Shown: positions 20,056 through 29,526, counted from the stretch's first letter. The stretch: DNA of 64,000 bases from Vicinamibacteria bacterium (GCA_022820825.1 JAJEEU010000001.1:1-64000); one strand, 5' to 3'. Made by a program: numbers and translations. The notes: generated from the sequence alone by a model not told the origin.

Positions 20056-20331
20056 TCACGGCCTCCAGACTGCCTTCGCCAGCTCGTAGAAGCCGACGAC
20101 CAGCCCGATGAGCAGCCCCGCCAGCAGGCCCCACGGGTCCGTTCCCTGCCAGCGGTCCACCAGGTGCCCGGCTCCGCCCAGCAGAACGATTGCGCCGATC
20201 AGCGAATAGCTGGCCGTCGCCGCGGGCCCTGCCTGGCGCAGATTTGCTTGCAGAAACTGCAGTGAGCGCGCCAGAAACGGGTCTCGCTCGTCGGGCACTG
20301 CGAACACTCGCCACGGCGCATGTTCGACCAC
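20056..20331 (-). CDS. AtpZ/AtpI-family membrane protein, first gene of the F0 operon
   Basis: A protein of about 91 residues with two transmembrane helices: YSLIGAIVLLGGAGHLVDRW and DPWGLLAGLLIGLVVGFYEL. The GxxxD and LxGxxxGxxxG spacing is characteristic of AtpZ/AtpI-family proteins that precede F0 genes. No ATG is available; I chose the GTG at 20331, preceded by GGGGAAAG. GTGs at 20307 and 20298 are alternatives. The gene lies 57 bp inside the predicted transcript from 20395-20423. Confidence 0.78.
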   Translation of the reverse strand: MVEHAPWRVFAVPDERDPFLARSLQFLQANLRQAGPAATASYSLIGAIVLLGGAGHLVDRWQGTDPWGLLAGLLIGLVVGFYELAKAVWRP

Positions 20332-20394
20332 CGGCCGCTTTCCCCGGAAGCGCCCTGACAATGCGGCGCTTCCAGAGCCGAAACAAAACGACCA

Positions 20395-20423
20395 ATGATA
20401 CCAGACGCCCCTCCGGCCGGCAA
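20395..20423 (-). promoter_or_regulatory. Sigma70-type promoter of the F0 operon
   Basis: On the minus strand TTGCCG (20423-20418), a 17-bp spacer and TATCAT (20400-20395). The match is 4/6 and 5/6 to the consensus with ideal spacing, in the gap shared with the divergent phzF-like gene. Confidence 0.6.
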
Positions 20424-20470
20424 CCGCCGCCGTCCTGTACACTGCCTCACTCGGCGTCCCGCCGGAGCGC

Positions 20471-21280
20471 ATGATCATCACGCAGGTCGACGCTTTCACG
20501 GATACCGTCTTCGCCGGCAACCCGGCCGCCGTATGCCTGCTGCCGGAGCCCCGCGGCGAGGTCTGGATGCAGCGCGTCGCGGGCGAGATGAACCTGTCGG
20601 AGACGGCGTTCCTGCAGCGCCGCGCGGACGGCGGGTTCGATCTGCGCTGGTTCACGCCCGCGGTGGAGGTGGACCTGTGCGGACACGCCACGCTGGCGTC
20701 CGCGCACGTGCTGTGGGAACGGGGCGAGTGCGTGCCGGGGGCGGAGATCCGCTTCCATACGCGATCCGGCGTGTTGGCCGCCCGCGTGCACGAGGGCTGG
20801 ATTGAGCTGGACTTCCCGGCGCTTTCGGAGGAGCCGGCCGAGCCGCCGCCGGGCCTGATCGAGGCGCTCGGCGCGGAGCCGCGCTATCTTGGACGGAACC
20901 GCTTCGATTTTCTGGCGGAGCTGGATTCCGAGGCCGCGGTGCGCGGATTGCGTCCCGACATGCACCGCTTGCGCGCCGTCGACGCGCGCGGCGTGATCGT
21001 CACCGCCCGCAGCGCCGAGCCCGATTTCGATTTCGTCTCCCGCTTCTTCGCCCCGGCGGCCGGCATCGACGAGGATCCCGTGACCGGATCCGCGCACTGT
21101 TGCCTTGGCCCGTACTGGCAGGCCCGGCTGCGAAAGGCCGCGCTCGCCGCGCGCCAGGTGTCGCCGCGCGGCGGCGTGGTGCGAGTAGAGGTGGAAGGCA
21201 GCCGCGTGAAGCTGCTCGGCAAGGCGGTGACGGTGTTCGTCGCCGAGCTGAGCTCGTCCGGCGCCGTCAGCGGACCGTGA
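20471..21280 (+). CDS. PhzF-family isomerase/epimerase
   Basis: A 269-residue protein of the PhzF family (diaminopimelate-epimerase fold). The opening QVDAFTDTVFAGNPAAVCLL, then MNLSETAFLQ with the catalytic glutamate, VDLCGHATLASAHVL, and DEDPVTGSAHCCLGPYW are the family signatures. Members catalyse isomerisation of diverse small acids, and the substrate here is not predictable. It is divergent from the F0 operon, and its 3' end overlaps the convergent propeller gene by 14 bp. Confidence 0.92.
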   Translation: MIITQVDAFTDTVFAGNPAAVCLLPEPRGEVWMQRVAGEMNLSETAFLQRRADGGFDLRWFTPAVEVDLCGHATLASAHVLWERGECVPGAEIRFHTRSGVLAARVHEGWIELDFPALSEEPAEPPPGLIEALGAEPRYLGRNRFDFLAELDSEAAVRGLRPDMHRLRAVDARGVIVTARSAEPDFDFVSRFFAPAAGIDEDPVTGSAHCCLGPYWQARLRKAALAARQVSPRGGVVRVEVEGSRVKLLGKAVTVFVAELSSSGAVSGP

Positions 21281-22280
21281 ATTCGTAACAACCGGGCGTT
21301 ACGAGCAACCGGTCGCGGCCGGCGAACGCCAGGCTGGTCGGATTCAGGATCCCGGCGCCGCGGAGCAGCAGGGTGCGCACCTTGTCTCCCCGCGGGTCGT
21401 AGACGTACACGTACGGGACGGTGAGGGCGATCCACAGGTAGCCGTCCGGGTCGACGGCCGCCGCCCGCACCGTGGGCGGCACGATGGGCAGCGCCCGGCC
21501 GGTGGACCCCGGCCGCCGGGGCCAGACAGTGGGCAGCGCCGCTAGCTGCGGATCGAGCTCGGGGCCTTCGATGTGCCGCTCGAACAGCAGCTTCCCGCCG
21601 CTGTCGTACCTCCGAAATAGCGGTACGCCCGCCTGGAAGACGAAGTAGTAGCCGCCGTCCGGAATCACCAGCGGCAGGCCGCTGTTGAGCGCCAGATGCA
21701 CGTCGCGGTCCGCTTCGTGCCCGGTCCGGCGGAATACGCCGAGCGTGCGGTACGCATGCCCGGCGAGGTTGAACTCGGTGAACAGGCCGCCCAGCTCGGG
21801 CTGGCTCATGACGATCGTGCGGCCGGTGAACTGCAGCGAGGCGATGCCGGTCAGCACGAGCTCGCCCAGGGTGATCCGCGGCGCGGCGCGGCCGGGCAGG
21901 CGGAATCCTCCCAGGCGCGTCCCGTCGCCCTCGAAGATCTGCACCCGCTCGCGCCCGTCGGGTGCATCGGCGACGACGAAGCGGCCGTCCGGTCCGAGGT
22001 GAAATGCGCTGGCGCCGAGCAGCCGGCCGTCCTCGGGTCCAATCTGCACGAGCTCGACGGCCTCGCCGTCCGCACCTATCCGGAAGACACGGTGTGCACG
22101 GCGGTCGAAGACGTAGCGGTCGCCGGACGGCCCCTGCTGGAAGGCGACGGGTTCGCGGAACTGCCCGACCACGTGGGGCGGCAGCCCGCCGCTGGAGCGC
22201 AACTCCTCGGCCGGCCGTGACCATTGCGCCGCCGCCGCACCCGCCGTCAGCACGAGCGTGAGCAGCAGGCAGCGCATCAC
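21267..22280 (-). CDS. Secreted six-bladed beta-propeller-like protein
   Basis: A 337-residue protein with a signal peptide (MMRCLLLTLVLTAGAAAAQ). Repeating units such as GDRYVFDRRAHRVFRIGADG, DGRFVVADAPDGRERVQIF and DGYLWIALTVPYVYVYDPRG are propeller blades of the 6-blade/NHL type. The function is unknown; such proteins bind ligands or act as scaffolds outside the cytoplasm. It follows the E1 dehydrogenase gene by 10 bp and is probably cotranscribed with it. Confidence 0.8.
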   Translation of the reverse strand: MMRCLLLTLVLTAGAAAAQWSRPAEELRSSGGLPPHVVGQFREPVAFQQGPSGDRYVFDRRAHRVFRIGADGEAVELVQIGPEDGRLLGASAFHLGPDGRFVVADAPDGRERVQIFEGDGTRLGGFRLPGRAAPRITLGELVLTGIASLQFTGRTIVMSQPELGGLFTEFNLAGHAYRTLGVFRRTGHEADRDVHLALNSGLPLVIPDGGYYFVFQAGVPLFRRYDSGGKLLFERHIEGPELDPQLAALPTVWPRRPGSTGRALPIVPPTVRAAAVDPDGYLWIALTVPYVYVYDPRGDKVRTLLLRGAGILNPTSLAFAGRDRLLVTPGCYEFTVR

Positions 22281-22290
22281 GGCGGGACCT

Positions 22291-24438
22291 CTAATACTCA
22301 GCGACCTCGCGGATTGCCTGGAGGATGTCCGACGACTGGGGGAGGATCGTCTGTTCCAGCACCGGGCTGTAGGCGACCGGGCAGTCGAGGGCTCCGACGC
22401 GCTTCACCGGCGCATCCAGATGCTCGAACAGCTCGCTGGCGATGCGCGCCGCGAGCTCCGCGCCGAAGCCGCACGTCAACTGGTCCTCGTGCGCTATGAC
22501 CACGCGGCTGGTCGACTTGACCGCCGCGGCTATCCCGTCCCAGTCGACGGGGGCGATCGTCCGCAGGTCGACCACCCGTACGTCGATCCCGGCCTGCGCG
22601 GCCTGCTCGGCCGCGAGCAGCGTGCGCTGCACCAGCGCCCCCCACGTGACCACGGTGATGTCGTTGCCTTCGCGCCGGACAGCGGACCGGGCAAACGGCA
22701 ACGTGTAGTCCGGTCCCGGATAGGCGGCCTTGTTGTAGGTCTGGCGGTACAGGTGCTTGTGCTCCAGGAACAGCACCGGATCGTCGCAGCGGATCGCCGT
22801 GCGCAGCAGGCCGGCGGCGTCCGCGGCGTTCGACGGGAACGCGATGCGCAACCCCGGGCAGTGGGCGAAGATGCTCTCGCCCGACTGGGAGTGGTACAGC
22901 GAACCGCCGCGCAGGTAGCCGCCGATCGGTGCGCGGATCACGACGGGGCACGAGTACGCGTTGTTCGACCGGTAGCGCAGCATCGTCAGCTCGTCGCGGA
23001 TCTGCATCATCGCCGGCCAGATGTAGTCGAAGAACTGAATCTCGACCACCGGTTTCAAGCCCCGGACGGCCATGCCGATGGCCCGGCCGACGATGTTTGC
23101 CTCGGCCAGGGGCGAGTTGAAGACGCGGGTCTCGCCGTACGATCGCTGCAGGCCGAGCGTGGCCTTGAACACGCCGCCCTTGCCGGTAACCTCGGACAGC
23201 ACCGCGCTCCGGCTGGCGTCCGCCACGTCCTCTCCGAAGATCACTATCCGCGCGTCGCGCGCCATCTCGTCCTTCAACGTACGGTTGATGGACGCGATCA
23301 TCGTGACCGGCGCGGCGTCGCCGGCGGCATCCGCCGCGACCTCGAACTCGGACGACGCGGGGTCCACCGAGGGCGAATAGACGTAGCGCGTGGCGGTGGA
23401 GGGATCGGGCTGCTGCGCCTGGAGCGCGCGGTCGACCGCGTCGTCGATCTCGCGATCGACGTCGGTCGCGATAGCTGTCAACTCCTCGGGGGTGGCCAGT
23501 CCGCGGTCCGCAAGCACCGCCGCACAGCGGGTCAGCGGGTCGCGCGCCTCTTCGTCCTTGCGCTCCGCGGCGCTCCGGTACGCGCGCTCATCGTCCGACA
23601 TCGAATGCGAGTACAGCCTCGTGACCGCGGCGCGGACCAGCACCGGCCCCCCACGCCCGCGCGCGTGCGCCGCGGCCTCGCGCATGGCGGCGAAGCTGGC
23701 GGCCACGTCGGTGCCATCGGTGCGGATCACGCGCAGGCCGGGAAACGACTCGACCACGTGCGCGATGTCTCCGCCGGGCGTCTGCACCTCGACCGGCACC
23801 GAGATCGCGTAGCCGTTGTCTTCGACGAGGTAGATGACCGGCAACCGCCTGGTGCACGCCGTGTTGAGCGATTCCCAGAACTCGCCCTCGCTCGTCGAGC
23901 CGTCGCCGAGCGCCACGAAGGCGACCTCGTCGCCGCGGTCGCCGATGATCTTGGCGAGCTCCGGGATGCTGCGGGCAATCTCGCTCGCTTCGGCCGCCCC
24001 GACGCTGTGCAGGCACTGGGTCGCGCAGCAGCTCGAGGGCGATACGATGTGCAGTTGCGGCGAGCTCCAGTGCGCCGGCATCTGGCGGCCGCCCGAGGAC
24101 GGATCGGCCTCGGCCGCCATGCCGGCCAGCAGCATTTCGTACGGCGTGACGCCAAGCGTCAGGCACAGCGTGCGGTCGCGGTAGTAGGGGAAGAACCAGT
24201 CATGCCCCGCGCGCAGGGTCATGCCGGCCGCTATCTGAATCGCCTCGTGTCCGGCGCTGCTGATCTGGAAGAAAGTCCGGCTCTGGTTCTTGAGCTGGAT
24301 TTCCTTGTCGTCGAGGCGCCGGGAGAGCAGCATCGTGCGGTATACGTGGTGCCACTCGGCGCGCGACAGTCCGCCCCAGGTATCCGTGGCCGACGAGGTG
24401 ACGGCGGAGGCCGCGTTGGTGACCGGCGAAGCCTTCAT
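22291..24438 (-). CDS. Fused alpha/beta E1 component of a branched-chain-type 2-oxoacid dehydrogenase
   Basis: A 715-residue thiamine diphosphate enzyme in which the alpha (residues ~20-340) and beta (~375-715) chains, usually separate, are joined. The alpha half has the ThDP/Mg motif [15 protein letters not shown] and [13 protein letters not shown], the phosphorylation-loop region. The beta half has [24 protein letters not shown] and [12 protein letters not shown]. It should decarboxylate a branched 2-oxoacid and pass the acyl group to an E2 lipoyl protein, which is not in this window. A promoter is predicted at 24509-24517. Confidence 0.93.
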   Translation of the reverse strand: MKASPVTNAASAVTSSATDTWGGLSRAEWHHVYRTMLLSRRLDDKEIQLKNQSRTFFQISSAGHEAIQIAAGMTLRAGHDWFFPYYRDRTLCLTLGVTPYEMLLAGMAAEADPSSGGRQMPAHWSSPQLHIVSPSSCCATQCLHSVGAAEASEIARSIPELAKIIGDRGDEVAFVALGDGSTSEGEFWESLNTACTRRLPVIYLVEDNGYAISVPVEVQTPGGDIAHVVESFPGLRVIRTDGTDVAASFAAMREAAAHARGRGGPVLVRAAVTRLYSHSMSDDERAYRSAAERKDEEARDPLTRCAAVLADRGLATPEELTAIATDVDREIDDAVDRALQAQQPDPSTATRYVYSPSVDPASSEFEVAADAAGDAAPVTMIASINRTLKDEMARDARIVIFGEDVADASRSAVLSEVTGKGGVFKATLGLQRSYGETRVFNSPLAEANIVGRAIGMAVRGLKPVVEIQFFDYIWPAMMQIRDELTMLRYRSNNAYSCPVVIRAPIGGYLRGGSLYHSQSGESIFAHCPGLRIAFPSNAADAAGLLRTAIRCDDPVLFLEHKHLYRQTYNKAAYPGPDYTLPFARSAVRREGNDITVVTWGALVQRTLLAAEQAAQAGIDVRVVDLRTIAPVDWDGIAAAVKSTSRVVIAHEDQLTCGFGAELAARIASELFEHLDAPVKRVGALDCPVAYSPVLEQTILPQSSDILQAIREVAEY

Positions 24439-24508
24439 GGTGCAGAATCCAGGGAGGCGTCGCGCGATGCTGTCCGGCCCGTTGCGAGGTGCATGTGCAC
24501 GATCCGTA

Positions 24509-24517
24509 ATTATACCA
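24509..24517 (-). promoter_or_regulatory. Extended -10 promoter of the E1 dehydrogenase gene
   Basis: TGG-TATAAT on the minus strand, a perfect -10 hexamer with an extended -10. No convincing -35 is seen. It lies 71 bp upstream of the ATG at 24438. Confidence 0.6.
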
Positions 24518-24608
24518 TTGAGGCAAGCGCGGACCGGACCCCGACGACCGGCCTCGGGTCATGTACAAAAGCCGTAAGTCATAGATAAAAAAGGAGAAGT
24601 CAGTAAAG

Positions 24609-25028
24609 GTGACGGCGTCCGACAGCACCCTCCACTGCTGGAGCGATTTGCCGCTCGACAAGGTGACGGCGATGGTCTCCCGCAAGGTGGTCGCCGGCGA
24701 GCGGCAGACGCTGATCCAGGCGTATCTCAAGCGCGGCACGCACGTTCCGCTGCACGTCCACGAGGCGGAGCAGATGCTCTATGTCTTGAAAGGGGCGCTG
24801 CGCTGCCGCGTGGCCGGGCGGGACGTCACGGTGCGCGACGGCGAGGTGCTGCACGTGCCGTCCGGCCTGCCGCACCAGGCGGAAGCGGTGGAGGATACGT
24901 TCGAGCTCGTCGTCCTGGCGCAAGCGCCTAGTGGATCCGGTCGTCCGGGTCGCGGTCGAAACCGCCGGGGTGCAGCTCGAAACGCCGGCGGAGGCGATTC
25001 ATCTTCCAGCGCACGTAGCGGTACCTGA
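24609..25028 (+). CDS. Cupin-domain protein with a tail read through the rhomboid gene
   Basis: A small single-domain cupin. Metal ligands are visible in HVPLHVHEAEQMLYVLKG (two histidines and a glutamate) and in LPHQAEAVED (histidine). The start is a GTG; AAGGAG lies about 13 bp upstream. The recognisable domain ends near residue 107 (LVVLAQAP); the last ~32 residues are glycine, arginine and serine-rich and are encoded antisense to the convergent rhomboid gene over 101 bp. A one-base shift near 24925 would give a stop at 24930, so a frameshift in the last codons is likely. Confidence 0.75.
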   Translation: MTASDSTLHCWSDLPLDKVTAMVSRKVVAGERQTLIQAYLKRGTHVPLHVHEAEQMLYVLKGALRCRVAGRDVTVRDGEVLHVPSGLPHQAEAVEDTFELVVLAQAPSGSGRPGRGRNRRGAARNAGGGDSSSSARSGT

Positions 25029-25701
25029 GCTCGTCCACCAGCCCGCCGCCCCCCGCGGCGCCGCCGCGCAGCCGCCGCAGATAGAGATAGCCGGCGAGCA
25101 GCCCGCCGAGGTGGGTGATGTGTGCGACGCCGCTGCCGCGCGGCGCGGAGATGAAGGCGATCGCGCCGAGGATCATCACGAAGTACTTCGCCGGCACGGG
25201 GAACAGCAGGAACATCAGGATCGGCGTGTTCGGGTAGTACAGCGCAAACGCCATCAGCAGGCCGTAGATGGCGCCCGACGCGCCGATCGTGATGGTCGAG
25301 TACGTCGCGGCGCTGAACGAGAACGGCAGCAGCGATGCCAGCAGCGTGACGACGGCCGCGCCGATGCCGGCGACGAAGTAGTAGCGCACGAAGAACCGCG
25401 TGCCCCAGAGCCGTTCGAGCTGCACGCCGAACATCCACAGGATCAGCATGTTGATCAGGATGTGGCCGATCCCGCCGTGCATGAACAGATATGTGACCGG
25501 CTGCCACAACCGCAGGCCGGTCAGCGTCAGCTCGGGCGTCAGGCCGAGCAGCTCGCCGAGCCACAGGCGTACGCCCGCGGGCGCAAGCGCGGTGACGGCG
25601 AAGACCGCCACGTTCGTCCAGATCAGCGCCTTGACGGCGGGCGTCATGAGACCCGGGCCGAACGAGTAGCCGGGGTTGCTCCGGTAGTAGATGCGGCGCA
25701 T
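24928..25701 (-). CDS. Rhomboid-family intramembrane serine protease
   Basis: A 257-residue membrane protein with six or seven helices. The catalytic serine is Ser142 in TIGASGAIYGLL and the catalytic histidine is His197 in HITHLGGLLAGY; MHGGIGHILINM in helix 2 supplies the conserved HxxxN. It cleaves transmembrane substrates within the membrane; the substrate is unknown. I chose the ATG at 25701 (MRRIYYRSNPG); an upstream GTG at 25725 is less likely. It is the last gene of a ychF-STN-murJ-rhomboid cluster. Confidence 0.93.
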   Translation of the reverse strand: MRRIYYRSNPGYSFGPGLMTPAVKALIWTNVAVFAVTALAPAGVRLWLGELLGLTPELTLTGLRLWQPVTYLFMHGGIGHILINMLILWMFGVQLERLWGTRFFVRYYFVAGIGAAVVTLLASLLPFSFSAATYSTITIGASGAIYGLLMAFALYYPNTPILMFLLFPVPAKYFVMILGAIAFISAPRGSGVAHITHLGGLLAGYLYLRRLRGGAAGGGGLVDELRYRYVRWKMNRLRRRFELHPGGFDRDPDDRIH

Positions 25702-25761
25702 GGGGTGAACGGGCCATCGTACCACACGGCGCTGGAGCAGCCGCCGCCGGCCCGCCTGGCT

Positions 25762-27432
25762 TCAGGCGTCGGCGTCGCGCCCGCGGAGGCGCCGGACTTG
25801 CGCGCCGATACGGCGCAGCGCGGCGTCCCAGTCCTCAATCCGGAGCACGCGTGCGGCAGCCGCCAGCACCGCCAGCCCCGCGCCGACGCTGGCCGTCAGT
25901 CGTGCGAGGGCGGGCAGCAGTCCGGTTCGCGGCCATGCGGTTTCCAGCCCGCCCTGCACCGCCACGACGGCGGCGCCCATCAAGCCGGCGGCAACCGCGA
26001 TCTTCCAGAACGCGGACAGCAGCCTGCCGCCGCCGATCCCGCCGATCCGCCGGTTCAGCACGTAGCACAGCAGCGCGGCGTTGGCGATGGCGGCGATCGA
26101 CGTGCCGAGCGCCAGCCCGCGATAACCCATCCACCGGACAAGCACGAGATTGAGCCCGAGATTCAGCGTCACCGCTGCCACGCTCACGAGGGTCGGCGTG
26201 ACGCTGTCGCGCAGCGCGTAGAAGCACGGGACGACAATGCGCACGGCCGAATAGCCCAGCAGGCCGGGCGCGTAGAAGGCGAGCGCCGCCGCCGTAGCCG
26301 CCGTGTCGCCGGGCGCGAAGCTGCCACGCTCGAAGATGACGCGCACAATCGGATCCGCGAGCACGATCAACCCGACGAGCGCCGGGACGATCAGCATCAG
26401 CATCATGCGCAGCGCGTCCGCAATCGTCTGCCGCATCCCTGCCGGATCGTCGTTCGCCGCGTGCCGGGATACGGCGGGCAGCGTGGCGGTCGCGATCGAC
26501 ACGCCGAAGAGGCCGATGGGGACGTACATGAGCCGGAACGCGTAGCTGAGCCACGACACCGCCCCCGTGCCCTCGCCGGCCGCCAGGATCGTGTTGACGA
26601 GCAGGTTGATCTGCATGGCCGCGCCGGCCAGTGTGCCGGGGCCCATCAGACGGAGCATTTCCCGCAGTCCGGGGTCCGCCGGGTCGAGCCGCGGCCGGTA
26701 GCGGTAGCCTTCGCGGCGCAGCGGCGGGATCTGGAGCGCAATCTGTCCGAGCCCGCCGAGCAGCATGCCGACTGCGATGGCGACGATCGGATGCAGTCCG
26801 AGCGCCGGAGCGAACGGCACGAGGACGAACGCGCTCAGGATGACGCCGACGTTGAACATGGCCGGCGAGAGCGCGGGGACGAAGAAGCGGTTGAGGGAGT
26901 TGAGCATCCCCATCAACGCCGCGGCCACCGCCACCAGGCTCAGCAGCGGCAGCAGGATGCGGGTGAGCGTCGCGGTCAGCTCGAGCTTGCCTGGCACTGC
27001 CGCGTAGTCGCCCGCGATCAGCTCGGTCAGCGGCCGGGCATAGATGGCGCCGAGCACGACGAGCGCGCCCGTCACGACCAGTAGCGCGTTGATCAACTGG
27101 TTGCCGAGCTGCCAGGCGGCGGCCTTGCCGTGTCGCTTGAGGCGGCGCGTGAACGTGGGGACGAAAGCGGCGCTCATGGCCCCCTCGGCGAACAGGTCGC
27201 GGAGCAGGTTCGGAATGCGGTACGCCACGTAGAACGCGTCCATCGCGTTGCCGGCGCCGAACAGCCAGGCGAGCACCTGGTCGCGCACGAGTCCGAGGAC
27301 GCGGCTGGTCAGCGTGGCCGTGCCGATGACGCCGGCCGAGCGTGCGAGGCGGGAAGTGGAGGATGCGGCGTCGGGCGGCCCCGATGCAGACCCCGCGGGC
27401 GCGGCGGGTTCGGACGGGGCGGACACGATCAT
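25762..27432 (-). CDS. murJ: Lipid II flippase MurJ
   Basis: A 556-residue protein with 14 predicted transmembrane helices of the MVF/MurJ group, which flips the peptidoglycan precursor lipid II across the inner membrane. Conserved stretches include SRVLGLVRDQVLAWLFG, AMDAFYVAYRIPNLLRDLF and EGAMSAAFVPTF near the N terminus, and VRVIFERGSF in the middle. The first ~30 residues are an alanine and proline-rich extension. The ATG at 27432 is preferred over a GTG at 27444. Confidence 0.96.
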   Translation of the reverse strand: MIVSAPSEPAAPAGSASGPPDAASSTSRLARSAGVIGTATLTSRVLGLVRDQVLAWLFGAGNAMDAFYVAYRIPNLLRDLFAEGAMSAAFVPTFTRRLKRHGKAAAWQLGNQLINALLVVTGALVVLGAIYARPLTELIAGDYAAVPGKLELTATLTRILLPLLSLVAVAAALMGMLNSLNRFFVPALSPAMFNVGVILSAFVLVPFAPALGLHPIVAIAVGMLLGGLGQIALQIPPLRREGYRYRPRLDPADPGLREMLRLMGPGTLAGAAMQINLLVNTILAAGEGTGAVSWLSYAFRLMYVPIGLFGVSIATATLPAVSRHAANDDPAGMRQTIADALRMMLMLIVPALVGLIVLADPIVRVIFERGSFAPGDTAATAAALAFYAPGLLGYSAVRIVVPCFYALRDSVTPTLVSVAAVTLNLGLNLVLVRWMGYRGLALGTSIAAIANAALLCYVLNRRIGGIGGGRLLSAFWKIAVAAGLMGAAVVAVQGGLETAWPRTGLLPALARLTASVGAGLAVLAAAARVLRIEDWDAALRRIGAQVRRLRGRDADA

Positions 27433-27503
27433 CGAGCCTAGCACATCGGCGCCGGCGCCCCTGCCGCGCAGTGCCGCCCGCCGCCAGCCGCGCGGACGGT
27501 GAG

Positions 27504-28229
27504 CTAGCGGGGGCGTTCGCGGTTGCGGGGCCGCACGGGGTTGGGACCGTTGCGCGGCTCTTCCGCTTCGATGACCATGCCGGGCCGCGGCGCGGTTCCC
27601 AGCGGCGATCCGTCCGGTTGCATCCGGAAGGAGGGAGCGGCGGCCTCGTCGCCTTCGGCCGTGGCGGCCTGGTAACGTCGCCTGAGCGATTCGACCAGCT
27701 CCAGCTCGTCCAGATCGTCGAAGTCTTCGTCGTCGAGATCTGCGAACTCGCCCGGCCCGCCGGGATCCGCTGCCGCCGATGCTCCCGCGGGCGCGTCCAT
27801 CAGCCCCGGCCGTTCGTCCGCGTCTGCCGCGGACTCGGGAACGCCGGCCCGGAGGCGGCTCGCAGCCGCGGGAACTCGCTCCGTCATGATCAGGACGCGG
27901 TCGTACGCCGAGGCACCCGTCGGGGTTGCCGCCTTGGGAAGCGCCACGTAGCCGGCCGCCGAACGCAGCAGCACGCGCAGGGCCTCACGCTCGGGCACAT
28001 CGACGAGCTGCACGGAGACGGGCTGAACGGGCAGCCGGCCGGCGCCGACGAATTGCGAACCGCCGTGCCGCTCCCACGCGCCGAGTATCTCGGCGAGCGG
28101 CGCCTCTTGCGCCGTGATCGTCACCCGACCCGCAGCGAACGACACGTCGGCGGTCTGACCCGCCGCCGGGGAAGCGGCCAGCACCGTCGCGGCGATCAAC
28201 AGCGTGCGTACCGCAGTGAGACTCGTCAT
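27504..28229 (-). CDS. Secreted protein with STN-like domain
   Basis: A 241-residue protein with a signal peptide (LLIAATVLAASPAAGQ). Residues ~28-100 (TITAQEAPLAEILGAWERHGG, then VQLVDVPEREALRVLL) have the pattern of the secretin/TonB short N-terminal (STN) domain. The rest is disordered, with an acidic block (FADLDDEDFDDLDELEL) and a proline-rich, arginine-rich end. No partner receptor or secretin is adjacent. It lies between ychF and murJ on the same strand; the function is unknown. Confidence 0.75.
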   Translation of the reverse strand: MTSLTAVRTLLIAATVLAASPAAGQTADVSFAAGRVTITAQEAPLAEILGAWERHGGSQFVGAGRLPVQPVSVQLVDVPEREALRVLLRSAAGYVALPKAATPTGASAYDRVLIMTERVPAAASRLRAGVPESAADADERPGLMDAPAGASAAADPGGPGEFADLDDEDFDDLDELELVESLRRRYQAATAEGDEAAAPSFRMQPDGSPLGTAPRPGMVIEAEEPRNGPNPVRPRNRERPR

Positions 28230-28263
28230 GGTCGAGGTGTCCCAGTATAGGCGCTCGACGCAA

Positions 28264-29346
28264 TCAGGTCGCGAACCGGAAATTGATGACGTCACCGTCG
28301 CGTACGACGTAATCCTTGCCTTCCAGGCGCACCTCGCCGTGGTTGCGGCAGGCGCCGAGCGAGCCGCGCCGCAGCAGGTCCGCATGGCCGACGACCTCCG
28401 CGCGGATGAATCCCCGCTGCATGTCCGTGTGCACGGCCCCCGCCGCTTCCGGTGCGAGGCTGCCGTTGGCAACCGACCAGGCGCGGCATTCGTCCTTCCC
28501 GACCGTGAAGAACGAGATGTAGCCGAGCAGCTCGTACGCCGCGCGCACAATCCGGTGCAGCCCGGGTTGCGGCAAGCCGAGGTCCGCAAGGAACAGCCGC
28601 GCATCTTCGGCATCGAGCTGCGCAATTTCCAGCTCGATCTTCGCGCAGACCGGGACGGCGCGGACGCGCGCCTGTGACAGCATGCCGGCCAGGCCGGCCC
28701 GTTCGACCGCGCCGTCCGCGTCGCCCACGTCGTCCTCGTCGAGGTTGACAACCAGCAGCAGCGGCTTTGCGGAGAGGAACTGGAATCCGCGCAGCAGGCG
28801 GGCGTCGTCCCGGTCCAGCTCGAGCGAGCGGATCGGCGCACCGCTCTCGAGCGCTTCCCGGCAGCGGCCCAGCACGCGGGCCTCGCGGTCGGGATTCGCG
28901 GCGGCCCCCTTCTTCCTGTCCCGCTTGATGCGCTCGATGCGGCGCTCGGTCACTTCCAGGTCCGCGAGGATCAGCTCTTCTTCCACCGCCTGCGCGTCGC
29001 GCGCCGCGTCGACGCTGCCGGCCGCGTGCGGCACGTCGCCCGCGCGGAACGCCCTCACGACGTGCAGCAGCGCGTGCGCCTCCCGGTAGGCTCCCACGTC
29101 GACGAGGTTGCGCGGCGTCGCGGCGCCGGCGAGGTCCGCGAAGGCGACCGTGGCGGCCACCTGCCGGCGCGGTTCGAACAGTGCCGACAGCCGCTCGAGC
29201 CTCTCGTCGGGCACCTCCGCGGTGCCGATGCGCGCCTCGTTGCGCCCGAATCGTCCGCTGACGGAGTCTTCGCCGGCGCGTGTCAGCAGATTGAAGAGCG
29301 TGGTCTTGCCCGTGGCGGGAAGACCGATCAGGCCGGCGCTGAGCAT
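28264..29346 (-). CDS. ychF: Ribosome-binding ATPase YchF
   Basis: A 360-residue Obg-family P-loop protein. G1 is GLIGLPATGKTTLF (usually GLPNVGKST; here alanine-threonine replace asparagine-valine), the specificity loop is NLDEDD (YchF prefers ATP), and the C-terminal TGS-like domain is FFTVGKDECRAWSV, then MQRGFIRAEVV. YchF binds ribosomes and takes part in the stress response. A structured repeat ends 9 bp upstream of the ATG in the sense orientation and may be its leader. Confidence 0.95.
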   Translation of the reverse strand: MLSAGLIGLPATGKTTLFNLLTRAGEDSVSGRFGRNEARIGTAEVPDERLERLSALFEPRRQVAATVAFADLAGAATPRNLVDVGAYREAHALLHVVRAFRAGDVPHAAGSVDAARDAQAVEEELILADLEVTERRIERIKRDRKKGAAANPDREARVLGRCREALESGAPIRSLELDRDDARLLRGFQFLSAKPLLLVVNLDEDDVGDADGAVERAGLAGMLSQARVRAVPVCAKIELEIAQLDAEDARLFLADLGLPQPGLHRIVRAAYELLGYISFFTVGKDECRAWSVANGSLAPEAAGAVHTDMQRGFIRAEVVGHADLLRRGSLGACRNHGEVRLEGKDYVVRDGDVINFRFAT

Positions 29347-29355
29347 CTGTTAAAT

Positions 29356-29440
29356 GGGGCTGCGCCCCAAACCCCCGGCGGCTGCTAGCGGGGACCCCAT
29401 CGCCCCGCGCCGCTGCCTGCCGAGCCGCGCCGTGCGCGGC
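29356..29440 (-). repeat. Structured dispersed repeat, copy 1 (leader of ychF)
   Basis: Read on the minus strand it contains, in order, the hairpin GCCGCGC-ACG-GCGCGGC, an outer stem, an inner stem GCGGGG/CCCCGC around GGGGTCCCCGC, and a terminal hairpin GGGGC-GCA-GCCCC. It is about 85 bp and closely matches copies at 35321-35404 and 52528-52611. It ends 9 bp before the ychF start codon. It may be a transcribed leader, a REP-like element or a small mobile repeat; it encodes no protein. Confidence 0.8.
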
Positions 29441-29526
29441 TTGGGGACGGCCGCTCAATGCTTGCCGTCCCCCTCCCTACTTCCGCCACTTGGCCGTTAG
29501 CCGGGGTACCGGACCCTGTGCTGCTT

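Noticed and set aside
22258-24588. Long plus-strand open frame opposite the E1 dehydrogenase gene
   Set aside because: Translation rich in Arg, His and Asp without any fold; the E1 gene carries all catalytic motifs.
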